From Robertmurraya sp. (GTDB lineage: Bacteria; Bacillota; Bacilli; Bacillales; Cytobacillaceae): a stretch of DNA of 33,674 nucleotides. The DNA lies in contig JANWJP010000010.1 of the NCBI GenBank assembly GCA_025451895.1, positions 1 to 33,674 of the forward strand. The letters are read 5' to 3'. Shown piece by piece: positions 8,953 through 17,080 of this stretch (positions within the stretch are counted from its first letter, which is position 1; the number at the start of each line of letters is the position of its first letter). The notes beneath the pieces were generated by a model. It was not told where the DNA came from and ran no database searches. It saw only the letters and a list, made by a program, of their open reading frames with translations. Position numbers and translations under genes: made by a program.

Positions 8953-8980
8953 GTTGGGGTGCACCCCAACTTTTTTTTCT
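8953..8980 (+). terminator. Orphan terminator hairpin
   Basis: GTTGGGGTGCACCCCAAC is a perfect 18-bp palindrome followed by TTTTTTTTC. It is a strong intrinsic terminator shape, but no plus-strand gene lies directly upstream. It may end a small RNA or attenuate a transcript that starts near 8890. Confidence 0.55.
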
Positions 8981-9125
8981 TTAATCCCCTTTATTTATCT
9001 TAAATTCCGGACAAATCATGGAGCAATCAGAGAATGCCCCGTTATGATTACCGCAATCTGACTTCTATATTTAATTTTTCCGCCTGTAGGAAGGTTTTGT
9101 TTTAATTTACTTATTATTTAAAATA

Positions 9126-9162
9126 TTGTGTAAAGTCGCATAAATTTATGATAGTATATATA
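9126..9162 (+). promoter_or_regulatory. Promoter region with palindrome ahead of the TAXI binding protein
   Basis: CATAAATTTATG (9140-9151) is a perfect 12-bp palindrome directly before TAGTATATATAA. TTGTGT (9126-9131) could be the -35, though the spacing of about 20 bp to TAGTAT is long. The palindrome is a candidate operator for regulating the TRAP transporter genes. Confidence 0.35.
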
Positions 9163-9248
9163 AACAGGTAAAGATATGGAAAGGACTCTGTATTGTCCCA
9201 ATCATTTGCAATGCATGGATTTAACAAATTGAACAAGGGGGAATGAAC

Positions 9249-10247
9249 ATGAGCAGAAAAATATTCTCATTGATGTCTCTTTTGCTTGTTTTGTTTCTTG
9301 TAATTGCTGCGGGATGCAGCGGAGGAGAACAGACATCGGGTGAGAAAAAAAGCTCAGGGGGAAAACAAATTGATTTACTAATGGGAACAGGAAGCCAGGG
9401 CGGTACATATTATCCATTAGGTAATGAAATGGCTAATGTTTGGAATAAAAACATTGAACGGGTCAATGTAACAGCCACAGAATCAGGGGCTTCTGTTGAA
9501 AATCTGGCGAAAATCTCAAACGGCCAGTTTGACCTTGGAATGACGGTCAATCTTCCTGCAAATGATGCATTGGAAGGAAAGGGTGATTTTAAGGGGCGTA
9601 AAGTTGATAATTTTGCTTTTATCGGCCATATCTATCCGGAAGTGCTGCAAATTGTTACCCGTGAACGGGCAGGCATTGAATCAATCGCTGACTTAAAAGG
9701 AAAACGCATTGCCATCGGTCCTCCCGGAAGCGGCACACAGGCAGCAACTAAGGCAGTTCTTGCCGCATACGGCATTCATGATGGAGATTATATTGCTTAT
9801 CAGGAAGGCTTTGGGGATGCAAAAGCCAAACTTCAGGACGGCACGATCGATGCAAGTTTCGGGCTGCTGGGTTTGCCTGACTCGGGTATTAATGAACTCC
9901 AGGCTACAGTTGGCGATGTAAAAGTGCTCGAAATTACCGGCGAGGAACTGAAAGAGATAGAGAAAACAACCGGTTATACAGCTTATACGATTACAGCCGG
10001 CACATATGAATGGTTAAAACATGATGCGCAAACGGTGTCTGCCTTCGCTATTTTGGTTGCCAACACAGACAGTGTTGACGATGAACTCGCTTATGAACTG
10101 GCAAAAGTGATGATTGAGAAGGCTGACCAAAACACCCACGCCCAGGCAAGGCATATGACAAAAGAAAATGCCTTAAACGGCCTTGGTAATTTGCCGCTCC
10201 ATCCCGGAGCTGAAAAATATTATAAAGAAGCAGGCATTTTAAAATAA
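9249..10247 (+). CDS. TAXI-family TRAP transporter solute-binding lipoprotein
   Basis: The 332-residue protein has a lipoprotein signal (LLLVLFLVIAAGC) followed by a Ser/Gly/Lys linker and the TAXI fold. It opens with DLLMGTGSQGGTYYPLGNEM and continues with a central KGKRIAIGPPGSGTQ, the usual TAXI hallmarks. These proteins capture small organic acids or amino acids such as glutamate or 2-oxoglutarate outside the membrane. The ligand here cannot be read. Two in-frame ATGs are possible; the second (9249) is seven bases from AAGGGGG, while the first (9243) is too close. It works with the permease at 10405. Confidence 0.88.
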   Translation: MSRKIFSLMSLLLVLFLVIAAGCSGGEQTSGEKKSSGGKQIDLLMGTGSQGGTYYPLGNEMANVWNKNIERVNVTATESGASVENLAKISNGQFDLGMTVNLPANDALEGKGDFKGRKVDNFAFIGHIYPEVLQIVTRERAGIESIADLKGKRIAIGPPGSGTQAATKAVLAAYGIHDGDYIAYQEGFGDAKAKLQDGTIDASFGLLGLPDSGINELQATVGDVKVLEITGEELKEIEKTTGYTAYTITAGTYEWLKHDAQTVSAFAILVANTDSVDDELAYELAKVMIEKADQNTHAQARHMTKENALNGLGNLPLHPGAEKYYKEAGILK

Positions 10248-10272
10248 TTTTGCAGGTCTGATAAAAATAACA

Positions 10273-10306
10273 GGGCCGGATGACACGGGGTGTCCCGGCC
10301 CTTTTT
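10273..10306 (+). terminator. Hairpin between TRAP binding protein and permease
   Basis: GGGCCGG (10273-10279) pairs with CCGGCCC (10295-10301), followed by TTTTT. Placed inside the operon, it would make the binding protein more abundant than the permease by partial termination. Confidence 0.65.
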
Positions 10307-10404
10307 AACACGTCTTTTGAGGGATTTCCCATAAGAGGAATCCCGTAAAGTCAGAAGACGGATTGAACTGAATCAGCGGAATGTAACACAGGTGGTGAAT
10401 TTGT

Positions 10405-12423
10405 ATGAAATGGTTTAAGTCCGGAAAGAAAGACAAAAACAGGCCGGGAGCCGTATCGGCATCCACAGGACAAGTTTCTGCGGATGAAATTCTGGAGAAG
10501 TTTGACAGAGAAAGCACCTTCAGGAGAAATCTCGGTCATTGGAAATGGGCGGTCCTTGTAATTGCTGTCGGACTCAGTCTGTTTCACCTTTACACAGGGT
10601 ACAGGGGTGCTTTTGAGGCACGGATTCAGGGGCCTGTTCACCTTGGAACGGCTTTGGCTCTTATTTTCTTATTATACCCTGCCAAAAAAGGGTGGCAGCA
10701 TAAGCAGAAAGGCGTTCCCTGGTATGATGCCCTCCTATCGCTGACAGCACTTATTGCAGGTTATTACAATGTCTTTTTTTATGAACAGCTTGTAACGGAA
10801 AAAATTATTTTCGGCTATACCATTACAGATATTATTATTGCCACGCTGGGTGTTCTTCTTGTTTTGGAAGCAACGCGCAGATGTGTCGGTTTGCCGATTG
10901 TAATCGTGGCTGCAGCAGCGATGGTATATGCCCTTTTTGGAAACCTGATCCCGACTAAATTGTTTGCCCACGCAGGTTTTTCCTGGGATCGTCTGGTAAC
11001 TGATTTGTATTTAACAACAAAAGGAATTTTCAGTACCCCGATTCAAGTGTCCTCGACGTTTATCTTTTTATTCCTTCTGTTCGGTGTGATGATTAACCAT
11101 ACAGGTGTGGGAAAATTTTTTAATGACTTGGCTTTTGCCTTAACCGGACGTTATACGGGAGGACAGGCCAAAGCGGCTGTCGTAGCCAGTGCCATGGAGG
11201 GAATGGTTTCGGGCAGTTCCGTTGCCAATACGGTCGGCTCCGGGGCATTTACGATCCCAATGATGAAAAAAGCCGGCTATAAACCTGAATTTGCGGCTGC
11301 TGCTGAAGCATCAGCATCAACCGGAGGACAAATTATGCCGCCTATTATGGGGGCAGCGGCCTTTATTATGGCATCCTATACGAATACACCTTACAGCCAA
11401 ATCATGCTGGCGGCAATTATTCCCGCCATGCTTTACTTTCTTGGCGTATGTCTGGCCCGTCATTTGGCAGCGAAAAAAATGGGAATTATCGGGGTATCCA
11501 GGGACCGCTTGCCCGACATTAAAAGATTGATGATAGAACGTGGCTATTTACTGTTGCCGCTGGTCATTATTTTCTACACGTTAATGACCGGACGGACTCC
11601 GATGAGAGCTGCATTAATGGCCATTCTTGTTGCTTTTTTGGTCAGTTTGATTCGAAAAGAGACCCGGATGACGTTAAGAAAACTCATCAATGTATTGGAA
11701 GAAGGAGCCAGAACGGCTCTGCCTGTAATTGCCGCATGTGCTTCGGCAGGCATTATCGTCGGTGTGGTCGTCCAAACAGGACTGGGCGGACGTATTGCAG
11801 ACGGAATTATTACCCTTGGCGCAGGAAGTTTATTGTTAACACTGTTTTTTACCATGATTGCCTGCCTGATTTTGGGAATGGGTTTGCCGACAACCGCCAA
11901 CTATGTGGTGACCGCTTCCCTCGCAGCGCCTGCATTAGTTCTCGGCTTTGATATACCTGTTCTCGCTGCACATATGTTTGTTTTCTATTTTGGTATTGTT
12001 GCTGATATTACACCGCCGGTGGCGCTGGCAGCATATGCCGGAGCGGGGCTGGCGAGGGCAAATCCGTTCAAAACCGCTGTAACGGCTACAATGCTTGCAG
12101 CAGCAGCCTATATCATTCCCTATATGTTTGTGTTGAATCCACAAATTATTTTAATTGAAGTTGATATTCTGTTTTTAACCTTCTCCATTATCACTGCGAT
12201 CATCGGGATGGTGGGAGTCAGCACGGCTTTGGTAGGTTTCTTCATCAGAAGGGCCTTTGTTTGGGAAAGGATTATTTTGTTAGCAGCAGGTCTCCTGCTA
12301 ATCTCGCCATCCATTTTATTGGGAGTGGCCGGATTTTCCGCCATTGCCGTGATCTTGTTTATTCAGTCGAGAAGACCTAAAGATGAGGTTCAATCCCCGA
12401 CACCAACCCCGATGACGATGTAA
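10405..12423 (+). CDS. TRAP transporter fused permease (DctQ-DctM)
   Basis: The 672-residue membrane protein has a soluble N-terminus of about 40 residues and then a small four-helix DctQ-like part (about 45-160). The large DctM part (about 165-650) carries the conserved EGMVSGSSVANTVGSGAFTIPMM and GQIMPPIMGAAAF signatures around the sodium and substrate sites. TAXI systems normally use such fused permeases, which import substrate with a sodium gradient. It ends in a proline/threonine-rich tail. RBS: GGTGGTG before the ATG. It lies 157 bp after the binding-protein gene. Confidence 0.9.
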   Translation: MKWFKSGKKDKNRPGAVSASTGQVSADEILEKFDRESTFRRNLGHWKWAVLVIAVGLSLFHLYTGYRGAFEARIQGPVHLGTALALIFLLYPAKKGWQHKQKGVPWYDALLSLTALIAGYYNVFFYEQLVTEKIIFGYTITDIIIATLGVLLVLEATRRCVGLPIVIVAAAAMVYALFGNLIPTKLFAHAGFSWDRLVTDLYLTTKGIFSTPIQVSSTFIFLFLLFGVMINHTGVGKFFNDLAFALTGRYTGGQAKAAVVASAMEGMVSGSSVANTVGSGAFTIPMMKKAGYKPEFAAAAEASASTGGQIMPPIMGAAAFIMASYTNTPYSQIMLAAIIPAMLYFLGVCLARHLAAKKMGIIGVSRDRLPDIKRLMIERGYLLLPLVIIFYTLMTGRTPMRAALMAILVAFLVSLIRKETRMTLRKLINVLEEGARTALPVIAACASAGIIVGVVVQTGLGGRIADGIITLGAGSLLLTLFFTMIACLILGMGLPTTANYVVTASLAAPALVLGFDIPVLAAHMFVFYFGIVADITPPVALAAYAGAGLARANPFKTAVTATMLAAAAYIIPYMFVLNPQIILIEVDILFLTFSIITAIIGMVGVSTALVGFFIRRAFVWERIILLAAGLLLISPSILLGVAGFSAIAVILFIQSRRPKDEVQSPTPTPMTM

Positions 12424-12438
12424 TCAACAGTTCTGTGA

Positions 12439-12477
12439 AATTCATCCTCCTGCATTTGGAGGATGAATTATTTTTTT
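12439..12477 (+). terminator. Terminator of the TRAP operon
   Basis: AATTCATCCTCC (12439-12450) pairs perfectly with GGAGGATGAATT (12458-12469) around a 7-nt loop, followed by seven T residues. It is a strong intrinsic terminator. Confidence 0.85.
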
Positions 12478-12497
12478 GAAAATATAGCAAATTTTGT

Positions 12498-12526
12498 TTA
12501 TAAAAAATTCCAATCCTCTATATAAT
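12498..12526 (+). promoter_or_regulatory. Promoter for the aminotransferase gene
   Basis: TTATAA (12498-12503), a 17-bp spacer and a perfect TATAAT (12521-12526). It is followed at 12537-12565 by a nested inverted repeat (TTTCA-T-TTCATTT, AG, AAATGAA-GT-TGAAA) that ends four bases before the ribosome binding site. This repeat could be a regulator site or an RNA hairpin in the leader. Confidence 0.5.
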
Positions 12527-12584
12527 GATACAAGTATTTCATTTCATTTAGAAATGAAGTTGAAATGACAAAGGGGTGTTCGGA

Positions 12585-13988
12585 TTGGATGAACAACAGC
12601 GTGGCGGGAAAGGGTTTTGGGAGAAGACAAAAGGCTCATGGCAAATGTATCAAAAAGCCAAAAAAGTCATACCCGGAGGTGTGACGGCTAATATTAAATA
12701 TTTTGCCCCTTATCCGATTTTCATGGAAAGAGGTTCGGGAAGTCATCTATATGATGTTGACGGCAATAAGTATATAGATTATTTGCTTTGTTACGGCGCC
12801 CTTATTCTTGGCCACGGCCATTCCGGAATTGTTGAAGCAGTTCAAAAACAATTGTTGAACAGCGGGACCACAGTTTTTGGCTCACCGCATCGTTTGGAGT
12901 GGGAACTGGCCGGCAAGCTGGCCTCCCATTTTCCCGGTATGGAAATGTTCCGTTTTACCAATTCCGGTTTGGAAGCGACACTTCTTTCCATCCGACTGGC
13001 ACGGGCTTTCACAGGAAAAACAAAAATAGCCAAATTTGAGGGACATTATCATGGCGGCTATAATGAGGTTCTGTTAAGCGTCAGTCCTGACATTACTAAA
13101 GCGGGCAGTGCCAAAGAACCGGCGGCAGTTCCCGATTCCAAAGGTATATCCGCCTATGAGGAAGAGAATACTATCATTCTGCCATTTAATGATTTGGATG
13201 CAGCAGATTCCATTCTCAGAAAACATCAATCTTCTTTGGCTGCGGTAATTATGGAACCCGTCCAGGGAGGTTTTATTCCCCCCGATCCTGAATTTATCAA
13301 GGGTCTGCGGAAAATTACCCGCGAGTTAAATATTTTGTTGATTTTTGACGAGGTCAAAACCGGTTATCGCTTGGGGCTTGGCGGTGCCCAGTCCGTTTAT
13401 CAGGTTCTTCCTGATATCACAGCCCTTGGAAAGGTGCTTGGCGGAGGTTTTCCCATTGGTGCGGTCGGCGGCAGAAAAGAGTTGATGGAATTGATGGCTC
13501 CGGACAAGGGACGTGATATTTTTGCAACGGGAAAAAAAGATGCCAGGGAGGAAGTTCTTTTTCACAGCGGAACGTATAACGGTCATCCGACGGTGCTTGC
13601 TTCCGGAATGGCAACGATTGAGGAGTTGGAACGTCCAAAAGTAATGGAGAATCTCCTCCGGAATACGGCGCTGCTTCGTTCCGGACTTGAAAATCTTTAC
13701 GCCGGCTACGGAATTTCCATGAAAACCGTAGGAGCAGGCAGCATTTTTACGATTGCTTTTACAGACAAAGAGGTTAAAAATTACCGTGATTTACAAAATA
13801 CCAATATAAAATTAAGGGAAAAAATAGATTATGAGCTTCTGCAGCTCGGTGTGTACACAAAACCTTTGAATCGCTATTCTTTATCGGTTGTCCATACTGA
13901 AAAAGATATCCTGGATACGATCGATGCCCATGAAAAAGCAATTTTATCTATTAAGAGGGGCTTGAATAATGAAGGCATAAAAGCTTAA
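12585..13988 (+). CDS. Class III PLP aminotransferase, glutamate-1-semialdehyde aminomutase-like
   Basis: The 467-residue enzyme is of fold type I. MYQKAKKVIPGGVTANIKYF at the N-terminus, GNKYIDYLLCYGALILGHGH, the LIFDEVKTGYR Asp that contacts PLP, and ALGKVLGGGFPIG with Lys283 as the PLP Schiff-base lysine are all visible. The family includes HemL (5-aminolevulinate synthesis) and amino-acid or beta-amino-acid aminotransferases. At 467 residues it is longer than HemL (about 430), with an insert (KGRDIFATGKKDAREE) before HSGTYNGHP. A different substrate, possibly the one imported by the adjacent TRAP system, is therefore plausible. I use TTG 12585, eight bases after AAAGGGG; GTG 12576 overlaps that site. 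Confidence 0.8.
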   Translation: MDEQQRGGKGFWEKTKGSWQMYQKAKKVIPGGVTANIKYFAPYPIFMERGSGSHLYDVDGNKYIDYLLCYGALILGHGHSGIVEAVQKQLLNSGTTVFGSPHRLEWELAGKLASHFPGMEMFRFTNSGLEATLLSIRLARAFTGKTKIAKFEGHYHGGYNEVLLSVSPDITKAGSAKEPAAVPDSKGISAYEEENTIILPFNDLDAADSILRKHQSSLAAVIMEPVQGGFIPPDPEFIKGLRKITRELNILLIFDEVKTGYRLGLGGAQSVYQVLPDITALGKVLGGGFPIGAVGGRKELMELMAPDKGRDIFATGKKDAREEVLFHSGTYNGHPTVLASGMATIEELERPKVMENLLRNTALLRSGLENLYAGYGISMKTVGAGSIFTIAFTDKEVKNYRDLQNTNIKLREKIDYELLQLGVYTKPLNRYSLSVVHTEKDILDTIDAHEKAILSIKRGLNNEGIKA

Positions 13989-14085
13989 GTTGTATGCGGA
14001 TTTGAATGATTGGGGCGGCCGATAAGATAAAGAAGGGTAAGAAACGGGCCTGCTGCAGCCTGTGCGATCTTGGGACGGATATCAG

Positions 14086-14152
14086 AGAGCACATTTATCT
14101 ATTTTGGTTTGGGGGATCAAGAAAAATAGAAAATGTGCTCTTTGTCTTTGTT
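14086..14152 (+). terminator. Long hairpin after the aminotransferase gene
   Basis: AGAGCACATTTATCTATTTT (14086-14105) pairs with 14122-14141 (ending AAATGTGCTCT) with few mismatches, followed by TTGTCTTTGTT. It is a plausible terminator about 100 bp after the stop at 13988. An open frame at 14006-14239 crosses it and is not counted as a gene. Confidence 0.5.
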
Positions 14153-14194
14153 AAAGGGGAGTTAAGCAGACGGTTTGGAATGGATGGAAATGGG

Positions 14195-14640
14195 TTTTGT
14201 CTCTATGAAGGGTTTAAGAGGACATTTTGGGTTGGATGAAAGCGGATTTTGTCTTCATGGAGGTTCATGAAGATATTTTGGGTGTATTTTGAAGATGTTT
14301 TGTCTTCATAAGGGTTGACGGAGACATTTTGAGTTGAAATTAAGTTGATTTTGTTTTCAAGGAGGGTTTAAGGGGACAAGTTGGCCTCGAAAAAAGCTCG
14401 AAATGTCCTCATGAGAGGCTTAAGTGGACAAAGCGGGTACGAAAAAGGTTCAAAATGTCCTCATGAAGGCTTTAAGGAGACATTTTGGGTTGAAAGTAAG
14501 CAGATTTTGTCCTCATGAAAGGTTTAAGGGGACAAGTTGGCCTTGAAAAAAGTTCAAAATGTCCTCATGATGGCTTTAAGGAGACATTTTGGGTTGAATG
14601 GAAGTAAATTTTGTCCTCATGAAAAGTTCCAAGCCGAAAT
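14195..14640 (+). repeat. Degenerate tandem array of 51-52 bp units
   Basis: A recurring TTTTGTC/AAATGTC junction begins at 14195, 14247, 14298, 14349, 14401, 14453, 14505, 14557 and 14609, a steady 51-52 bp period over nine units. Each unit carries TGTCCTCATGA, then GGTTTAAGGGGACA or a close form. Two kinds of core alternate in the later units: GACATTTTGGGTTGAA, and GACAAGTTGGCC with GAAAAAAGTTC. Read in reverse complement the second core resembles the first, so the array mixes both orientations. The length is not a multiple of three and stops occur, so it is not coding. Confidence 0.8.
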
Positions 14641-14789
14641 CTCGAGCCGATAAAACTTCGATTTGATACGCAATAATGAAAAATTATCTTCAGTTGTGGA
14701 GGGGGCAGCATTATCCTGATGGCTATTATTTATAACCCCGTGTCAAGAAAGAAAAACGGAAAATTTTTTACAAAAATAAAAAAAACCCC
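14641..14789 (+). other. Intergenic stretch between repeat array and ndh promoter
   Basis: No gene or clear signal is seen. The sequence becomes strongly A-rich just before the ndh promoter, which could act as an UP-like element. Confidence 0.3.
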
Positions 14790-14818
14790 TTGTCTAATAT
14801 AATAAAAGGGTATATAAT
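14790..14818 (+). promoter_or_regulatory. Sigma-A promoter of ndh
   Basis: TTGTCT (14790-14795), a 17-bp spacer and a perfect TATAAT (14813-14818) give a start near 14825. Both Rex-type sites lie just downstream in the transcribed leader. Confidence 0.75.
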
Positions 14819-14837
14819 CATAATTAATTAAAGGAGT

Positions 14838-14855
14838 TTGTGAAATGCTTCACAA
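14838..14855 (+). promoter_or_regulatory. Rex operator 1
   Basis: TTGTGAAATGCTTCACAA is an exact TTGTGAA-N4-TTCACAA palindrome, the known binding site of the NADH/NAD+-sensing repressor Rex. It sits about 13 bp after the predicted transcription start, so bound Rex should block ndh transcription while NADH is low. Confidence 0.85.
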
Positions 14856-14874
14856 ATTATTTTTTAGATACCAT

Positions 14875-14892
14875 ATGTGAAATACTTCACAA
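14875..14892 (+). promoter_or_regulatory. Rex operator 2
   Basis: ATGTGAAATACTTCACAA differs from the ideal Rex site at one base. It is 37 bp from operator 1 centre to centre, about three and a half helical turns. Two sites allow cooperative or looping repression. Confidence 0.8.
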
Positions 14893-14961
14893 TAAACAGA
14901 AACCTATTGTGTAAGCAAATTTTAACATCAAGAGAGAGAGAAGAAAGGAGATATTCCCATC

Positions 14962-16200
14962 ATGAAGAAGGAATTGCCAAAAGTTGTAATTGTCGGAGGA
15001 GGCTACGGAGGAATCATTGTCAGCAAGCAGCTTGAGAAAATTTTAAAACCGGGTGAAGCGGATGTAACCCTAATTAATAAGCATAATTACCATTACATTA
15101 CCACGCAGCTGCACAAAACGAGCGCGGGTACATCTCCCGATAACAGGGTTGCATTAAATATCCCTGATTTGCTGCAAAAGAACAAGATAAATTTTGTCAA
15201 AGGAACAGTCTATGATATAGATTTCGAGGAAAAAAGAGTTTATCTGGATCATCAAGGGGCATTGGAATATGACTATCTGTTGATCGCTCCGGGGTTTGAT
15301 GTAAATACGTTCGGCATTCCCGGGGTCGATGAATATGCATTTAAGATTCGCAGTTTCAGAAATTCAAAATCTATTCATCACCATATCATTCACCAATTTA
15401 AATCATTTAAAGAGGATCATGACCTGTCCAGATTAACTTTTGCCGTTGCCGGGGCAGGTTTTACCGGAATCGAGATGATTGGCGAGCTGGTTGATGCGAT
15501 ACCAAGGCTTTGCCGTGAATTTGATATTCCTGTTCATAAAACGAGAATCATAAATATTGAAGCAACCGATGCAATTCTGCCGTTTTTTGATAAAAAGGCC
15601 ATTGATTTTACAAAAAATTATTTGAAAAAACATGATGTTGAAGTGATGACATCCACGAAGATTGTGGAATGCAAAAGAGACTCCGTTGTCTTAGATAACG
15701 GTTATTCCATTCCGTGCCGGACCCTGATTTGGTCCTGCGGGGTCAGAGGAAACCGCCTGTTGGAAAAGTTAAATCTGCCCCTGGTAAGAGGAAAGGTAGA
15801 GGTTGATGAGTATTTGCGCGTCAAAGGGATGGAGGATGTTTTCTGTATCGGAGATGCTGCGCACAGCCTTGACCGGGACGGCAGACCGCACGGAGCCACC
15901 GCACAGGTTGCCATTCAACAGGCACAAACCTGCGGACCGAATATCGCCGCAGTACTTCGCGGACAACCTCTAAAACCTTTTGTCTATAAACATAAAGGAA
16001 CTGTGGCTTCCATTGGCAGCCGTGCCGGTGTAGGAAATGTTTTCGGTTTGAAAATTACCGGATTGTTTGCTTCATTCATGAAGCAGATCGTCGAAGCAAG
16101 ATATTTGTTTATTCTCGGCGGACCGTTCTTTATGACAAAGCAGATGCTTAAGCCGGCAAGCAATGTATTCATGGAAACCGCCCCGACCCGGAATAAATAA
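14962..16200 (+). CDS. ndh: Type II NADH dehydrogenase (NDH-2)
   Basis: The 412-residue flavoprotein passes electrons from NADH to menaquinone at the membrane face without pumping protons. An FAD-binding VIVGGGYGG lies at residues 9-17, a second dinucleotide motif AVAGAGFTGIE at about 160-170, and the FAD-closing FCIGDAAH at about 293-300. The C-terminal amphipathic helices (GLFASFMKQIVEARYLF) should anchor it to the membrane. RBS AAAGGAG precedes the ATG. Two Rex sites in the leader match the known Rex-Ndh feedback loop: NADH accumulation releases Rex, Ndh is made, and NADH is oxidised. The gene is single and followed by a terminator. Confidence 0.93.
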   Translation: MKKELPKVVIVGGGYGGIIVSKQLEKILKPGEADVTLINKHNYHYITTQLHKTSAGTSPDNRVALNIPDLLQKNKINFVKGTVYDIDFEEKRVYLDHQGALEYDYLLIAPGFDVNTFGIPGVDEYAFKIRSFRNSKSIHHHIIHQFKSFKEDHDLSRLTFAVAGAGFTGIEMIGELVDAIPRLCREFDIPVHKTRIINIEATDAILPFFDKKAIDFTKNYLKKHDVEVMTSTKIVECKRDSVVLDNGYSIPCRTLIWSCGVRGNRLLEKLNLPLVRGKVEVDEYLRVKGMEDVFCIGDAAHSLDRDGRPHGATAQVAIQQAQTCGPNIAAVLRGQPLKPFVYKHKGTVASIGSRAGVGNVFGLKITGLFASFMKQIVEARYLFILGGPFFMTKQMLKPASNVFMETAPTRNK

Positions 16201-16252
16201 TAGACTTTAGCTTTCTGGTTTTACAAAAGAAATCATTTAATCATATTGAACT

Positions 16253-16286
16253 AAAAAACACCTGGGAACTTTCTCAGGTGTTTTTT
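16253..16286 (+). terminator. Terminator of ndh
   Basis: AAAAAACACCTG (16253-16264) pairs with CAGGTGTTTTTT (16275-16286) around a 10-nt loop. It is a strong intrinsic terminator about 50 bp after the stop. Confidence 0.88.
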
Positions 16287-16425
16287 GAGTAATATGTAAA
16301 AAATGAGAAACCTTACAGGTTATGAAAACGTAAAAGACTTAACCGGAAAATAGTGTACAAAATATTCCTGATATTTAGTACTATAAGATTGACTTAAAAA
16401 AATAAGGAAACGAGGTGACTGGATC

Positions 16426-16644
16426 ATGTTTGAAGTGCTCTCCATTGTGATGCCATTTTCCATTCCCATTGTTGCAATTGTAGCCTTTTTCTTATATAAA
16501 CAAACAAAGGTGAAACACGAAATCCTCAAGGACCAAATCAAATTGGAGCAACTGAAACAGGAAAACTATTTAATAGAAACCGAAAAAATGAAATTGGAAC
16601 TGGAAAAAATGCGTCTTGAGAATAATCCCGTTGACAAACTGTAA
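16426..16644 (+). CDS. Small single-span membrane protein with coiled coil
   Basis: The 72-residue protein has one N-terminal hydrophobic segment (about 4-25) and a long charged heptad-like helix (LKDQIKLEQLKQE ... KMKLELEKMRLE) on the cytoplasmic side. The topology resembles PspB-like or other small scaffold proteins, but no family is recognised. GAGGTGA gives a good start. It is a single gene, followed by a probable terminator at 16773. Confidence 0.65.
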   Translation: MFEVLSIVMPFSIPIVAIVAFFLYKQTKVKHEILKDQIKLEQLKQENYLIETEKMKLELEKMRLENNPVDKL

Positions 16645-16772
16645 TTTGTGTTTGGTAAATGTATACGCGATTAAAACAGGGCGGTCTTTTAAGAAAGCAA
16701 GGATATCTTTTAAGACAGCTTTAATATAGATTTTTGAAAGATAAAGTGAAATCAAGGCAATCGTTCCGGGCA

Positions 16773-16827
16773 GGCAATCCAAACAAACGGTCAGGGAAAA
16801 TGGCGCTGGATTGTCTTTTTGTTTTTT
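16773..16827 (+). terminator. Probable terminator after the 72-aa gene
   Basis: GGCAATCCA (16773-16781) pairs with TGGATTGTC (16807-16815) with one G-U pair across a 25-nt loop, followed by TTTTTGTTTTTTT. The long loop makes it less certain. Confidence 0.5.
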
Positions 16828-16950
16828 TCAAAACAGTCTGTCAAACTTAAAAACATCCATAAGGAAAAACCGATATTAAAAAATGCGGTCAAAGAGCCGG
16901 TTATATTCTGCGACAGGGTGCAGCAGCCGGCCGGGAAGAATCTCTATGAA

Positions 16951-16995
16951 GATAACAAAATCTGAATTTTCATGACAGGGAAAATTTGTTATCAT
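16951..16995 (+). promoter_or_regulatory. bluB promoter inside an inverted repeat
   Basis: TTTTCA (16967-16972), a 17-bp spacer and TATCAT (16990-16995) resemble a sigma-A promoter. The region is also a nested inverted repeat: GATAACA (16951-16957) with TGTTATC (16987-16993), and AATTTTC (16965-16971) with GAAAATT (16980-16986). The repeat covers the -35 and part of the -10, so it is a candidate operator. Confidence 0.45.
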
Positions 16996-17080
16996 ACACA
17001 AGGGAAAACTTTTTCATATCAATACAGCAGGAACCTTATCAGAGAATCAACGAAAACATTTTTTGAAAATAAATACGAAT

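Noticed and set aside
8918-9061. 47-aa frame after GAGGAG
   Set aside because: It contains the strong terminator palindrome near its start, so full translation is unlikely.
14006-14239. 77-aa open frame after the aminotransferase
   Set aside because: It crosses a long terminator hairpin and runs into the repeat array, and it has no ribosome binding site.
14195-14640. Repeat array considered as a CRISPR array
   Set aside because: The units are degenerate throughout, with no identical 24-37 bp repeat separated by unique spacers, and no cas gene is near.
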